Program-made: the position numbers and the translations under genes
NCBI GenBank assembly: GCA_024803745.1
Contig: JANJXV010000100.1
Location: forward strand, 1,550,001 to 1,614,000
Direction of reading: 5' to 3'
Length of the DNA: 64,000 nucleotides
Origin: Megascapheus bottae
Taxonomy: Eukaryota > Chordata > Mammalia > Rodentia > Geomyidae
In this document: positions 10,004-20,524 of the stretch, one piece after another
Layout: the number at the start of each line of letters is the position of its first letter
Numbering within the stretch: position 1 is the first letter of the stretch
The notes under the pieces: model-generated
What the model was told of the DNA's origin: nothing
The model's database searches: none
What the model saw: only the letters and a program-made list of their open reading frames with translations

Positions 10004-10230
10004 CTCTCCACCTGCCCCCAGACAGGGGTCTGACAGATGCTTTCCACCCACTTGTTCATGTCCTCCTCTGTATTGGCTGACAGCTAAGACATGCACTCAC
10101 TTGTCTGGATGCCAAACACAAAGCCATGTGATTGTTTCTCAGTCTGGAACATCCTATCAGATTTATAGCACCACAGAGGGTCAGGTTGATGCTCCTCCAG
10201 GGCTTCTTAAATTGTTCTCATATTAATCCA
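10004..10230 (-). pseudogene. GAB-family PH-domain remnant
   Basis: In minus frames this reads 'KKPWRSINLTLC', then after a frameshift 'SHGFVFGIQTSECMS', a TAG stop, and 'LSANTEEDMNKWVESICQ'. The order and spacing match the C-terminal half of the PH domain of GRB2-associated-binding (GAB) adaptors: 'KKPxRxINLxxC', then 'FxFDIxTSERTFYL', then 'ETEEDMNKWVQSICQ'. In intact proteins this domain binds phosphoinositides at the membrane. Here at least one frameshift and one stop break it. I could not find the rest of a GAB protein downstream, so this is an isolated exon fossil or a fragment. Copy B (47265-47491) has the same lesions. The match is from motif recognition; a protein search would settle it. 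Confidence 0.65.
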
Positions 10231-11136
10231 CAACACGTTTGTCATCACTTGTCCAGCTAATTCATGGACTAAACCAGCATTCCCTACAAACTTACATCCC
10301 AATACCATGAGGACACTCAAGGGTGCATTAGGAGTGTGACCTGCAGGGGGAAGTCAGCCTGTCTAACTCGGAGGGGATTTCTCCACCACAGGAAATGGAA
10401 TACAAATTTAGAATCTGCTTTCAAGAGGGGACAATCTCTGGCAGATGTTCTTATCAAATGTGGCACTGCCTACTTCCAGCTTAAAACATGGGTTGATGTC
10501 CCAGCACAATAGAGAATGTATTCACCCAGGCCCAACACATAGGCTGGGACCCTGAACTTTCAGGTAGCATTTGGCTTTGAAGGTCTTGAGATCTTAGTCT
10601 ACAAATGATGAGCCCCCTCCCGTGAGGCATAGCAAACGGAGCCAAAGTGCAACCCAGTTAAGCACCAGATCAAGCTTCCCTTCTTCAGTAGGGTATGGTT
10701 TGAAAACTGTGCATAGCTTCGGTTTGAAGCCAGTCCAGAAAGGAAAGTCCATAAAACTCTCATTTCCAGTTAACTGCCAAGAAAAAGCCAAAGATAGAGA
10801 TGAAGCTCAAGAGAAGTAGAGAGCCATCAGAAAAGAATGGTTACACCCTGCATCATCCTAATTATCTGATCTTGAAACCATCTCTGCGTGCATCCCAGCA
10901 TGCAGCCAGCATCTGGGGGTGACAGTGACCCCTGCGCCCATTGGCAATCTGCACTGTCTCTGACATCTGTAATGTGAACCTCATAATGTTGGGTTTGTAA
11001 AGCGGTGTCAACCCTGCAGAAGGAACCAACTGTGCCCTAAGTCCCACTGTCCCCTGGGGCCCCTAGCATTCCCCCATCTGCACCCCTCCTGTGCCTTCTG
11101 ATCCTAGGGAGCCCTCCTGCCCTGTCCAACACTCAC
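10231..11136. other. Unassigned sequence
   Basis: About 900 bases with little recognisable repeat content. Several open frames of 60-70 codons occur on both strands, none with a motif I know. If the GAB-like fossil had upstream exons they should lie here or above, but I could not read any. Confidence 0.4.
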
Positions 11137-11288
11137 ATGAAGTGCATATTTCTTCTCCTGGGGCAACTTCTCCACAGAGAGTACATGACATGCCCACTCT
11201 CCAGGCACGGGGAGATCCTGCCAAAGTAGCAAATCAGTGATAAGGACATAAAGTGATGAATAGAATTTTAGATCCTGAGGTAGACAGT
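11137..11288 (-). pseudogene. Exon-like block with good splice sites, product unknown
   Basis: 152 bases bounded by a pyrimidine-rich 'ggattttgcAG' acceptor and a 'CAT|GTGAGT' donor. One frame is fully open and protein-like, with 'FYSSLYVLITDLLLWQD' and 'HVLSVEKLPQEKKYALH'. The 'LYVLITDLLLW' segment resembles a PH-domain beta strand, which would fit the GAB-like remnant nearby, but the match is weak. Copy B (48398-48550) keeps both splice signals and has one extra base near the exon start, which shifts the frame in one of the two copies. I cannot name the gene. Confidence 0.4.
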
Positions 11289-13094
11289 CTGCAAAATCCA
11301 AGGGAGAATGGAATTGGAGGGGACCAGGGATCAGGATGTGGGCATGGAGCTTCCCTGCCAAGGGGGTGGGGGAAGTCACAGGCTGGGGGATGCACAGGAT
11401 GATCCATGGGCCCTGTATAGCTAATGGGTATCCCCCTTCTGCATCTCAGCCTTTGGCTTTGAGCTCTGTGATCGTCAAGATGTGCACAGTCTGTACTCTG
11501 GCTGGCAGAAGAAATGACCCTGGGAAGACAATTGTAGACCCTTTGTGAGTGTAGGAAGGTGTAGGCTGGACACCCAGTCCAAGAGGAGCTAAAACTGGAG
11601 TCGAAGGGTGTGCAAGGAGTGGGTGTGAGGGTTGTGGGCAGTCACAGTCACGGCAGAGGTGGCTCTGTCTGTGGGGTGAGTGCCTCCCTGCAGGCACAGC
11701 ACTGGAGATATCAGAGATCCACATGAAAAGGGAAAGCTGGAAATGGCACTATAGTTCAAATGTTAGAGCATCAACCTTGAGCAAAAGAGCTCAGGGACAG
11801 TACCCAGGACCTGAGTTCAAGCCTCATGACTGTAAAAGAAAAAGAACCAGGACTATGTGAGGGAACCTGGTACTCTCTGGGTCTAATCAGACACAAGAAG
11901 AGGCCGGGATAGGCTGTGGAAAAACACAGAGAACATCTTCCCCCAGCTCATCCTGACCTGCATGCAGGGACAGCCATGGAACTAGGGCTACGGTGAGATC
12001 ATCTTCACCCCTGTGCTGCCATCTGAATAGTCGGCCTCTATCCTGGCATGGAGTGTCCTGATGGCTGAGCAGGTGCCCTAACCCTAGATGGAGAGCAGCC
12101 ACTGACTGTGGTAGCTAAGGAGAGATCTGTTCCATAGCTATCAGGCCACCCAGCATGGGAGCCAGAACCACCCCTCACCCAGGTAGAGGCCAATGGTTCT
12201 CCAGGTGCTACTAACATAGCCCCATCCTTAGCTCTGGGTACACGTGACATTCCCTCCACAAGGAGCAGGAAAAAGTGAGGGATCAGGAAGCTGCCTATGG
12301 GCTTCAGATGATGGCCAGGCTGGCACTACAGATGGCCTCACTCTGTCACCACCTTCCCCTGCCTCCATCTTTCCTCCATCATGCCTCTCTATCTCCCACC
12401 CATTAACCTTGGAAACCAATGAACTGGGCTCTCATCATTCCTCTCATCTCTTCACCCACCTTGCCATGCGTCCATCCCTCTGTCACTTCCACCCCACACA
12501 CATCCCACCACCAGCCACCCTGTAGCTTATGAGGATGCCAGAGGAAGCTCTTGGTGAAGGCCTTGTGACCACAAAACAGTTACTATCACCCGCTCCGGCC
12601 TGATCCACCACAGAATAAGAACAACCAAGCAGGCACACACTGCAGCAGAGTTGCTCTGCTCCCACCCTGATTTCTTCATGGTCTGGACTTGGCTCTCCTC
12701 AGCCTCTCAGCTCAGTAACCAGAACATTGTGCTTTCACAGAGCCATGGCTTCCAGTGTCCATGGACACAATGACATCAAGGTGATGCCAACTTCCCCATC
12801 TCTATATACTTCTAACTATGGGATGGGAGCTGAGGTTCTCTTCTGTGACTCCATCCGCTAAGAGGCTCATGCAGATTTCTATCCTTTGCTCATCATGGTG
12901 ACTCTTTGGTTAACAAGTCACTGCTGGGCTTCCAGTTCACCACATATAGAACCCACACTCCAACACTTTTCTTAGAAGGACTGATGACTTTTAAATATTC
13001 TCTAGTTTTAAATTTCTAGTTCCTTCTCTCTTTCATTTATATATTTCCCTTCCTCACATACTTCCCTTTTTTTACCTTCCTTCTTTCATTCCTG
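11289..13094. other. Low-repeat, GC-richer sequence with weak exon-like blocks
   Basis: Many short open frames on the minus strand (for example 11446-11724 and 11887-12102) suggest decayed coding material. I see no recognisable domain and no convincing splice chain. A SINE fragment sits at 11732-11845. The region belongs to the same block as the GAB-like remnant and may be part of that fossil. Confidence 0.4.
11732..11845 (+). mobile_element. SINE tail fragment, plus strand
   Basis: 'gctggaaatggcactatagttcaaatgttagagc...ctcagggacagtacccaggacctgagttcaagcctcatgac' is the ID-like half of the dimer, 5'-truncated. The copy B counterpart is 48994-49110. Confidence 0.75.
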
Positions 13095-13310
13095 GCCTTG
13101 AACTCAAGACCTGGAGCTTTTTCTTAGCTTTTCTTCGCTCAAGGTAGCACTCTAGCTCTTGAGCCACAGCTCTACTTCAATCTTTGTTCTTGCTCTAAAC
13201 TGGGAGTAAGAGTCTCATGCATTTTTCCCTTTGCTGAGTTGGTTTTAAACCACAATACTAAGATCAGGATCCTGAATAGGCCTTGGATTACAGGTATTAT
13301 CTAATCAAAA
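13095..13310 (-). mobile_element. SINE, minus strand, diverged
   Basis: 'ctggccttgaactcaagacctgg' through 'ggattacaggtattatc'. The copy B counterpart is 50358-50574. Confidence 0.7.
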
Positions 13311-14244
13311 CAAATTCCTGATTTCTTTTTTAGACATAATGAGTTCTTTTTGGTGAGCCACCAGCCACTCATGCAAGAGCATTGCAGGATCCCAGCATTC
13401 ATCTTGTCTCCAGTCTTATTCCATCCATCTCACAATGGCCATCTAAAACACCCTGCTGCATGCCTGAAGTCGCAAGGAACGTTCTCAACAATATGAGAAG
13501 CCCCCTTAAGCTCTGCCTCAGATATGCCCAGCCCCCATCCCACTTCCACATGAGCATTTGTTTAGGGGAAATTTCCTGAGTACATCATCATCTTTTCCTC
13601 ACCATTCAAATTTCATCTTTGGAGTCATTTCTCCCAGACAAAGAGGAACATGATCCATGGTTTGATAGCAGCTCCAGCTTCATAGTCCCAGCCACCAACA
13701 CCCCCCCATTACCCTGCCAGACACCTGAATTCAAGAACAATGTTTTCACTACCCCTGACTCTTATCAAATGTTTTAACTTATACAGTGCATTAAAATAAT
13801 TTTACTAAATGGAATAAACATATGGCATCAAGCTTCAGAATCTTTGCACCTGAACTTTTAGTGAATAACAGACACACCAGCATTTCTGTAGCCAACAGCA
13901 ATCTTAGCTTTGAGATTTCAGCATTCCTGGTATCCAAGTTTGGATGTGCTAACACTGCCCTTAATGGGGCACTTCAATCACACAATCCAACAACAATCAA
14001 TGTCATTTGACATTCACTGGTAGGTGGTGCTATGAAAAAGACTGATGTGCCAACTCCATGCTGGCTTGACCTATGCCATCTTCAAACCTGGAGCAAGTGG
14101 GGCTCCTCTCTCCATGACACCTTTTGTGTACTACCCCAGGAGGACCCTTACCTTGAGACAAAATTATGAAGACTATCTCTACCAGCAAAGATTCCAGTGA
14201 GATGTGCCTACATGGATAAAGCTAAAATCTCACTAAAGTGAGGT
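13311..14244. other. Unassigned sequence, almost identical between copies
   Basis: No gene or repeat recognised. The small plus-strand frames at 13382-13579 and 13822-14010 are open in both copies but carry no motif. The stretch from about 12780 to 14230 differs from copy B at only about four positions by eye. Confidence 0.45.
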
Positions 14245-14455
14245 TGTTGGCAGTGCTGGAGCCTGAACTCAGGGCCTGGGCACTAAGCATTTGTACTCAA
14301 GACTAGCCCTTTACCACTTGAGCCCAAACTCCATTCCCAGCTGTTTTTATTTTTGGTAGTAAGAATCTATCAGACTTTCCTGTTCTAGGTGACTTGGAAC
14401 TTCCATACTCAGATCTCAGCCTCCTGACCAGCCTGGATTAAAAGTGTGGATCAGC
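14245..14455 (-). mobile_element. SINE, minus strand
   Basis: 'ggcagtgctggagcctgaactcagggcctgggcac' to 'cctcctgaccagcctggattaaaagtgtgg'. The copy B counterpart is 51508-51718. Confidence 0.75.
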
Positions 14456-14713
14456 CATGCCCCACACCTGAGGACTTCTGCCAGCACATTTTTTTCTCAA
14501 AAATTCGAAGAGGAAGATGAGGAAGGGTTGGGCTCATCCTGCCTTGCATATGAAGGAGAGCATCAGCGCCTGAACTTCATTCCTTGTTGTAGGCTGCTGG
14601 AGGAAGTGGAAGCAAATAGGCACAGGCTGGCAGCAGATGCCACAGAACAACTTGTGACCAAGACTCCCAGAGCAGACCTCAGAATCGATGACAGAGTTGG
14701 ATCTACCCAGTAA
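14456..14713 (+). other. Open frame of unknown nature
   Basis: A plus-strand frame shared by both copies (B about 51720-51976). It has an acidic start ('EEEDE'), 'LGSSCLAYEGEHQRLNFIP' and a 3' end 'RADLRIDDRVGSTQ'. The 5' parts differ in frame between copies because of small changes. No domain is recognisable and no splice structure is clear. It could be a decayed exon or chance. Confidence 0.25.
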
Positions 14714-14860
14714 CAGAGGCAGTGGTGTCACCTGAAACTGCGCGTTTGAGCCTTTGCTGCTAGTAAACAGGGCCACCTATGTCTCAATGAGAAAGGTGAG
14801 ATTTTGGTGGAGAAGGTGAGATTAAACATTATGTATCATGCAAGAAGACAGACTATAAGG

Positions 14861-15347
14861 GGTCTTTTATTATTCCAAGTGAAATTTTGGATTTCCTCTT
14901 CTGTTTCTTGAAAGAATGACATTGGGATATCGATGAATATTGCACTGAATTTGTAGATAGTAGTTATCAAGATTGCCATTTTTACAATATTACTTCTTCC
15001 AAAGCAGGAGCATAGGTTTTTGCATTTCCTCAGTTATGCGTTAATTTCCTTCTCCAGGGTTTATAGTTCCATCAAAAAGGTGCTTTACATTCTAAGTTAA
15101 TTCCTAGGTATTTTATTTTCTTTGATAGCAAAATGAGTTGCTATCCTGATTCTTGCCTCATTCCTCTCATTTGTTGGCATATAGGAAGGCAGTTGACATT
15201 GAGGGTTAATTTTATACCCTGCTACCTTACCAAAGTTTTATATCAGCTGAAGCAGCTTCGGAGTAGAGTCTATAGGGTTCTTTAAATACAGAATCATGTC
15301 ATCTGTAAGGAGAGAAAGTTTCAGTTCCTCTTTCCCTTTTCCTCCTC
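14861..15347 (-). mobile_element. L1 ORF2 fragment, inverted half of a twin-primed insertion
   Basis: The minus strand carries L1 ORF2 from the reverse-transcriptase '[10 protein letters not shown]' region downstream to the segment ending near 'ggtcttttattattcc'. It joins at 15347/15348 to a plus-strand ORF2 C-terminal piece. The upstream part being inverted and 5' of the downstream part is the pattern expected from twin priming. The copy B counterpart is 52124-52610. Confidence 0.8.
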
Positions 15348-15715
15348 ACTCCAGTTAGAATGGCCAAGATCCAGAAATCTAATAACGTATGCTGGAGGGG
15401 ATGTGGCCAGGAGGGATCACTACTACACTGCTGGTGGGATTGCACACTCGTTCAACCACTATGGAAAGCACTATGGCAGTATCCCAAAAAGACTAAACAT
15501 AGAGCTCCCCTGTGATCCAGCAATTTCACTACTTGCCAATCGTCCAGATAGGACATACTAAATTCACTAGAACAATAACATTTATCACAGCACTATTTAC
15601 TATAGCAAAGGTATGGAACCAACCCAGATGCCCGTCAGTTGATGAGTAGATCAAATATGGTATTTTTACACAATGGAATTCTGTGCTTCTGTCAGAAAGA
15701 ATGACAGACGAATTT
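15348..15715 (+). mobile_element. L1 ORF2 C-terminal fragment, forward half
   Basis: Plus strand, 'ctccagttagaatggccaag', then 'CWRGCGQEGSLLHCWWDC' in translation and the 'aacccagatgcccgtcagttgatgag' landmark. It is broken by stops. No clear poly-A tail is left; a CT tract and a SINE follow. The copy B counterpart is 52611-52990. Confidence 0.8.
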
Positions 15716-15806
15716 GTACGGAAATAGAAAGACTGTAAAGTTTAGAAACTGGTTTCTGTCTCCTTCTCTCTCTCCTTCTCTATCTCTGCAAAAATTTAAA
15801 AGTTCC

Positions 15807-15808
<2 letters not shown>

Positions 15809-15886
<78 letters not shown>
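15809..15886. repeat. (CT)n microsatellite
   Basis: Nearly pure CT, about 78 bases, adjoining the tail side of a minus-strand SINE. Copy B (about 53079-53187) is longer and less pure, with TTTC and TCTG interruptions. Confidence 0.97.
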
Positions 15887-15887
<1 letters not shown>

Positions 15888-15889
<2 letters not shown>

Positions 15890-16055
15890 CTTAGGCTTGA
15901 ACTCAGGGCCTGAGCTACTTTTGCTCAAGGTTAGCACTCTACCATTTGAACCACAGTGCTGCTTCTGGCTTGCTCTTTTCACGTAGTATTGAGGTATCTA
16001 ACCCAGGCCTTCATCCTTGATAGGTTAGCACTCTACCACTAAGCCACACAGGCAG
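15888..16055 (-). mobile_element. ID-like SINE, minus strand
   Basis: 'ccttaggcttgaactcagggcctgagc' to 'gataggttagcactctaccactaagcc'. The copy B counterpart is 53190-53362. Confidence 0.8.
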
Positions 16056-16299
16056 CTTTTAGAGGTTTCTGACAAAGGTTTTTCTACATGCTATTATTTC
16101 TTCTGCGAGTGCTCTTAATGCTTGCTGAAGGTTGACTTTGTTTAGAAGACTTACCCTAATGCTCCCATATACAGAGATTCTATATATAGCTAAATGTTTT
16201 TCATAACTCAGAATTTCTCTATTGTGTATGTTCTGAAATGTACTGAAGACTGACTTCTGATTAAAAGTCATTGCATATTTGTTCTATTCATTAGTTTTC

Positions 16300-18275
16300 T
16301 TTTCTTCTATGGGAATCAGGTTTGTGATGAACACAGAAGTATGCCTTCCAGGTCAAACACTTTCCACATTTGTAATATTCATAAGGTTTTTCTCTCCTAT
16401 GTGCATTTTATACTTAGTCATGCGTTCATGATGGATTTTTCATATTCTTATATTCATACGGTTTTTATCCTGTGTCTGTGTGGTATCATGCAAACTCAAC
16501 TATGAGTTCTTCAAAAAAATTTCCCTTTCATTTTATTCATCGGATTGTATCCTGTGGGTGTTTAGTGATAAATCTTGACTTGTGCCTTCTGGGGGAAAGA
16601 CTGAACATTTGCTACATTCATTAAGGGTTTGATCTTGTGTTGGTTCTGTGACACAAGCTGAGTTTTCTTCCACAGACTAAAAAGTCTTTCCTATTTATTA
16701 CATTGCTAAGGCTTCTCATATGTGTGAACTCTCTTACGCTTCCTGAAGGGTGAATAGTGCATGAAAGACTTTCAACTTTGGTTATATTCCTAAGGTTTCT
16801 AATATGTGTGAATTCTGTTATGCCTCCTGTAATGTGACTTCCATCTGAAGGTCTTACCACATTTGATGCACTCGTACAGTTTCTCTCCTGTGTGTGTTCT
16901 CTGATGCAATTTGAGGGAAGACTTCCATTTGAAAGACATTCCACATCGGGTACATTCATAAGGTTTTTCTCCTGTTTGAATTGTCTTATGCATGTTGAGG
17001 TTTGGCTTCTGTGTGAAGGACTTTCCACATATGTTACACTCATAAGGTGTTTCTCCTGAGTATATTCTCTGATGAACATGGAGTTTTATCTTAAATTTGA
17101 AAGACTTTCCGCATTCACTACATGCATAAGTTTTCTCTCCTGTGTGTGTTCTATTATGCCCATCAAGATATGACTTCCACTTGAAGGTCTTTCCACATTT
17201 GTTGCACACATAAGGTTTCTCTCCTGTGTGTGTTCTTTGATGCAATTTGAGGGAAGATTTCTGTCTGAAAGACTTTACACATTGGTTACATTCATAAGGT
17301 TTCACTCCTGTGTGTATTCACTGATGAACACGAAGTTTTCCCTTCCCTTGGAAAGACTTTCCACATTCATTACACTTATTAGATTTCTCTCCTGTGTGTG
17401 TTATTTGATGAACTCGAAGGTGTATCTTCTGGGTGAAAGACTTTTCACATTTGTTACATTCATAAGGTTTCTCTTCTGTGTGTCTTCTCTGGTGCAAAGT
17501 GAGGTATGATTTCACTCTAAAAGTCTTCCCACATTTATCCCATTCATAAGATTTGTCTTCTGAGTGAGATCTCTGATGTGTGCTGAGAGCTGAATTCTGG
17601 GCAGAAATTTTATTACGTTCCTCATATTCATAAGGTTTGTCTTCTCTTGGAGATCGAGGCTGGAGCGTCAGGTCTGACTTCTCAGAAATTAATTTTCACA
17701 CTTGATGTACGCATCACATATCTCAGGATATTTGCTCTGCGGTATTGTAAGGCGTATTTCATTACTGAAAGATTTCTCACATTCACTATATGTATGAGGA
17801 GTCTCTCCTGTGTACATTTTCGGATGTGTAGTGATGGTCGGTGTTAAGTACAATATTTTTCATCACACAGTACATTTAGCAGTTTTCCTCCCTCCCTGAA
17901 GAATTTCTTGGGCAGGGAGAACAGAATTATGATACTGCAGATCTTTTGGACTGTCACAATCATGAATAAAATGCTCTGAATATCCGATGGATTTTTTAAG
18001 AACAGGAGACATACGAGATCTATATGCAGCATGCATCTCATCAGGCTTAGGAGACAGAAGAATGTTCTGACACTTAATGAACTCCTCAGTCCTCACCCCT
18101 AATTTGTTACCGTTATTACTAATCAGCTCTGGATTATGTGTAGAGCTCAAATTTAAAGTTGTTGCTAATCTCACGTTTTCCTCCTCTTCGATACTACTTG
18201 CAACTGCTACTTCACAAAGACATTCATGTGGACTTTCCTGGCATGTCTTGAACACATTTTCCATTACCTGGACAT
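16300..18275 (-). pseudogene. Zinc-finger exon with stops (copy A)
   Basis: The exon begins at a 'tcattttAG' acceptor (18276-18277) and stays open for 137 codons to a TGA at 17863-17865, the spacer or tail. Fingers then appear in other frames. A degenerate 'TYSECEKSF' comes first, then a run at 17318-17515 ending in TGA at a 'VHQ*IHTG' linker. The best block follows at 16799-17305, with six fingers of the C-x2-C...H-x3-H type and TGEKPYxC linkers. Two of these have lost a zinc-binding His (HQRIY, HKTIQ). Below 16799 further fingers are recognisable but full of stops. An extra frame at 16621-17079 is the shadow of the finger frame. Confidence 0.9.
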
Positions 18276-18689
18276 CTAAAATGAGTCATAGAAAAAAAGA
18301 CACAAACATACATGAGATACAAATATTCCTTACTGTAAAGGTAATGACTTTACTTTCCCATCCGAAGTGTTAGATATTTTAAAATATAAAAGTGGAAATT
18401 GATTTGTGAGAAATATATGCTTTTCTCCCTAACATATTAAGAAAATGATATTTTACAATGACCAATAATGTTTTTCTGTGTTTTGTTCTCTTTTTATATC
18501 ACAGGAAATATTTATTGAAATTACCCAACTATGTATTGCTACAATTTTAAGCTGAGTACTACCTATAATATACCTGCAGCTGTTTTTTTTTCAAATACTG
18601 TTTTGTTTATACATTGAGGAATAGCTGCCTTTCTTTTATTTTTGAGAAATAATCTAAATATTGTGCTGTTTTGCATCTTTTTAAAACTT
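18276..18689. other. Intron sequence, nothing recognised
   Basis: AT-rich intron between the finger exon and the next SINE. No exon or repeat is identifiable. Confidence 0.6.
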
Positions 18690-19390
18690 TCTTTTCTTTT
18701 CTTTTCTTTTTTTTTGTAGTTCATAGACCTCCGCCCTGTCCCTGAACACTTCAGCAGAAGACTATAACCCCTATCCTTGAGCTACAGCCCCACTTCCTGT
18801 TTTCTAGAGTTAACTACAGATAAGAGTCTCAGGTCCTGAGTAGCAAATAGGATTACCTTACCCAGTTTCAATGCTGTTTGCTTTTTAACCATTAAGTGAA
18901 GAACACGAATTTTTTCTAGATTCAGCGGCCACAATTTTGGTTTATATGTCTGTTTGCCTTTGATTCAAGCAAGAACGATTCTTGAGAGTAAGGACTTACA
19001 CCTATATCCCTTCAGTTACAACTTCTCACTAAAGTCTCAATTTAGGTATTTGTGGGAATTTTGAAATTTGTTTCTTTCCATTTGAAGTCTTATACAAATT
19101 CCTTTTCTAACACTCCTGTCCCTCAGAACCATGGAAGACCAGAAAATCTCCAGCTCATTGTCTAGTTAATTTTCTTATGTTGATTGAAACTTTGTTGTTG
19201 TTTTTTTCCTTCCATTCCTGGGTTTGAACTTAGGACCTAACTACTGTCCTTGGGTTTCCTCAAGACTAGAACCCTACCAATGAAGTCATTACTTCTGGCT
19301 TTTTCTATGTATGTGGTAATAAGGAATCAAACCTGTGTCTTTGTGCATGCTAAGCAAGCACTCTATCACTAGGCTCAATTTCTGGTGGAA
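18690..19390 (-). mobile_element. Two intronic SINEs, minus strand
   Basis: A dimeric fragment at about 18715-18870 with a CTTTT-rich tail at 18690, and an ID-like SINE at about 19210-19390 ('cattcctgggtttgaacttagg' to 'catgctaagcaagcactctatcactaggc'). Copy B: 55998-56177 and 56515-56698. Confidence 0.75.
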
Positions 19391-19519
19391 AGGTCTGGTT
19401 CTGAATACCAGTCTCTTCCTACCAGCAAAAAGATATTATCCTTATCAGAGAATAATGCCCTGACTTATTCCTTGTTTGCTCAATCATTTATAGTCTTAGT
19501 TTTAAAGAAATGAAATATC

Positions 19520-19521
19520 AT

Positions 19522-19577
<56 letters not shown>

Positions 19578-19604
19578 GTTTCCATTCCTTCCTTCCCGCT
19601 TTTT

Positions 19605-19644
<40 letters not shown>

Positions 19645-19650
19645 TCGTTC
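19520..19650. repeat. (TTTC)n microsatellite
   Basis: Two blocks of TTTC repeats separated by 'ccattccttccttcccgc'. It adjoins the tail side of the SINE at 19655-19885. Copy B (56828-56982) has a different internal pattern with CCCTCTTTCTT repeats. Confidence 0.97.
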
Positions 19651-19654
19651 TTTT

Positions 19655-19885
19655 TCGTTTTGGAGTGATGGGACTTGAATTCTAGACCGGGCTGTTCTTC
19701 CTGAGCTCTTCAGCTCAAGGCTACTGCCCTATGTCTTTAGCCACAACCCCACTTCTCATTTTCTATTGGTTCATTGGAGAGAAGAGTCTAAGTTGTTTTT
19801 GTGATAGGTCAGTCTTTGAACCTTGATCCTCAGATCTCAGCCTCCTAAGTAGGTAGGATTACAGGCATGAGCCACGGGCTCATGG
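19655..19885 (-). mobile_element. SINE (7SL/ID dimer), minus strand
   Basis: 'gggacttgaattctagaccgggc' to 'taggattacaggcatgagccac'. The copy B counterpart is 56985-57212. Confidence 0.85.
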
Positions 19886-19982
19886 CTTTCTCATTTTATT
19901 TTGTTTCACAGTGATTTCTACAGAGAAATCTAACTTTAACTCTACTGCCACATAGAATTCATTATATCACCCTATGATTCTT

Positions 19983-20155
19983 GGTGCCGGGGGTTTGGGC
20001 TAGCATGCAAAAAGACCTGGTTCAGTTCCTTGGTACTACATACAAAGAAAAAGCCAGAAGTGGTGCTATGACTCAAGAAATAGAGATCTAGCCTTGAGAA
20101 AACCCAAGAACCATGCTCAGGCCCTGAGACCAAGCATAGGATTGGGAAAAGAAAA
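19983..20155 (+). mobile_element. ID-like SINE, plus strand
   Basis: 'ggtttgggctagcatgcaaaaagacctggttcagttcc' to 'caagcataggattgggaaaag'; the 5' part carries an internal deletion. The copy B counterpart is 57310-57480. Confidence 0.75.
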
Positions 20156-20299
20156 TTATTCTTGATTCATTCACAAAGAATTCCATAGGTTCCACACAGG
20201 ATTTAGGATAACTAAGAATATTATAGCTGAGTACATCACAACATGAACTTACCAATGGGGCTCAGGCTCCAACATCAATATGAAGATGCATTCACTCAC

Positions 20300-20389
20300 C
20301 TGTGATATTCTTGTCAGAGGAATTTCCTATCCAGAGTTTTGCACAGTGCTCTAGCTTGTCAATTAATACAGGTTTGGGAACACAGGGCC
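20300..20389 (-). CDS. KRAB-B box exon (copy A)
   Basis: 90 bases between 'aatttacAG' and 'G|GTGAGT'. The phase joins KRAB-A correctly and completes a glycine codon. It reads 'PCVPKPVLIDKLEHCAKLWI', matching the KRAB-B pattern 'VSKPDVISLLEQGKEPW' with typical divergence. Copy B is at 57627-57716. Confidence 0.88.
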
Positions 20390-20524
20390 CTGTAAATTAG
20401 AAACTGTAGAGAATTATTGCTTATGCTGTGTCATCATTGCTTTAAGTTCGCAGACATCCTACTCACAAGTTATCTATTAAATCTTTTTTCTCATTTCTCA
20501 CTGGCTCCATGGTTGACTTTTCCC

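Noticed and set aside
15692..15986. Open frames with long Arg-Glu and Ser-Leu runs on both strands, also in copy B
   Set aside because: Low-complexity translation of the CT microsatellite.
16621..17079. 152-codon minus-strand frame overlapping the fingers
   Set aside because: It is the neighbouring frame of the zinc-finger array and repeats with the same 28-codon period.
17228..17509. Plus-strand open frames over the zinc fingers
   Set aside because: Antisense shadow of the C2H2 repeats; periodic and without independent features.
19520..19650. Regularly spaced short repeats, considered as a CRISPR-like array
   Set aside because: Plain TTTC microsatellite in a mammalian genome without unique spacers.
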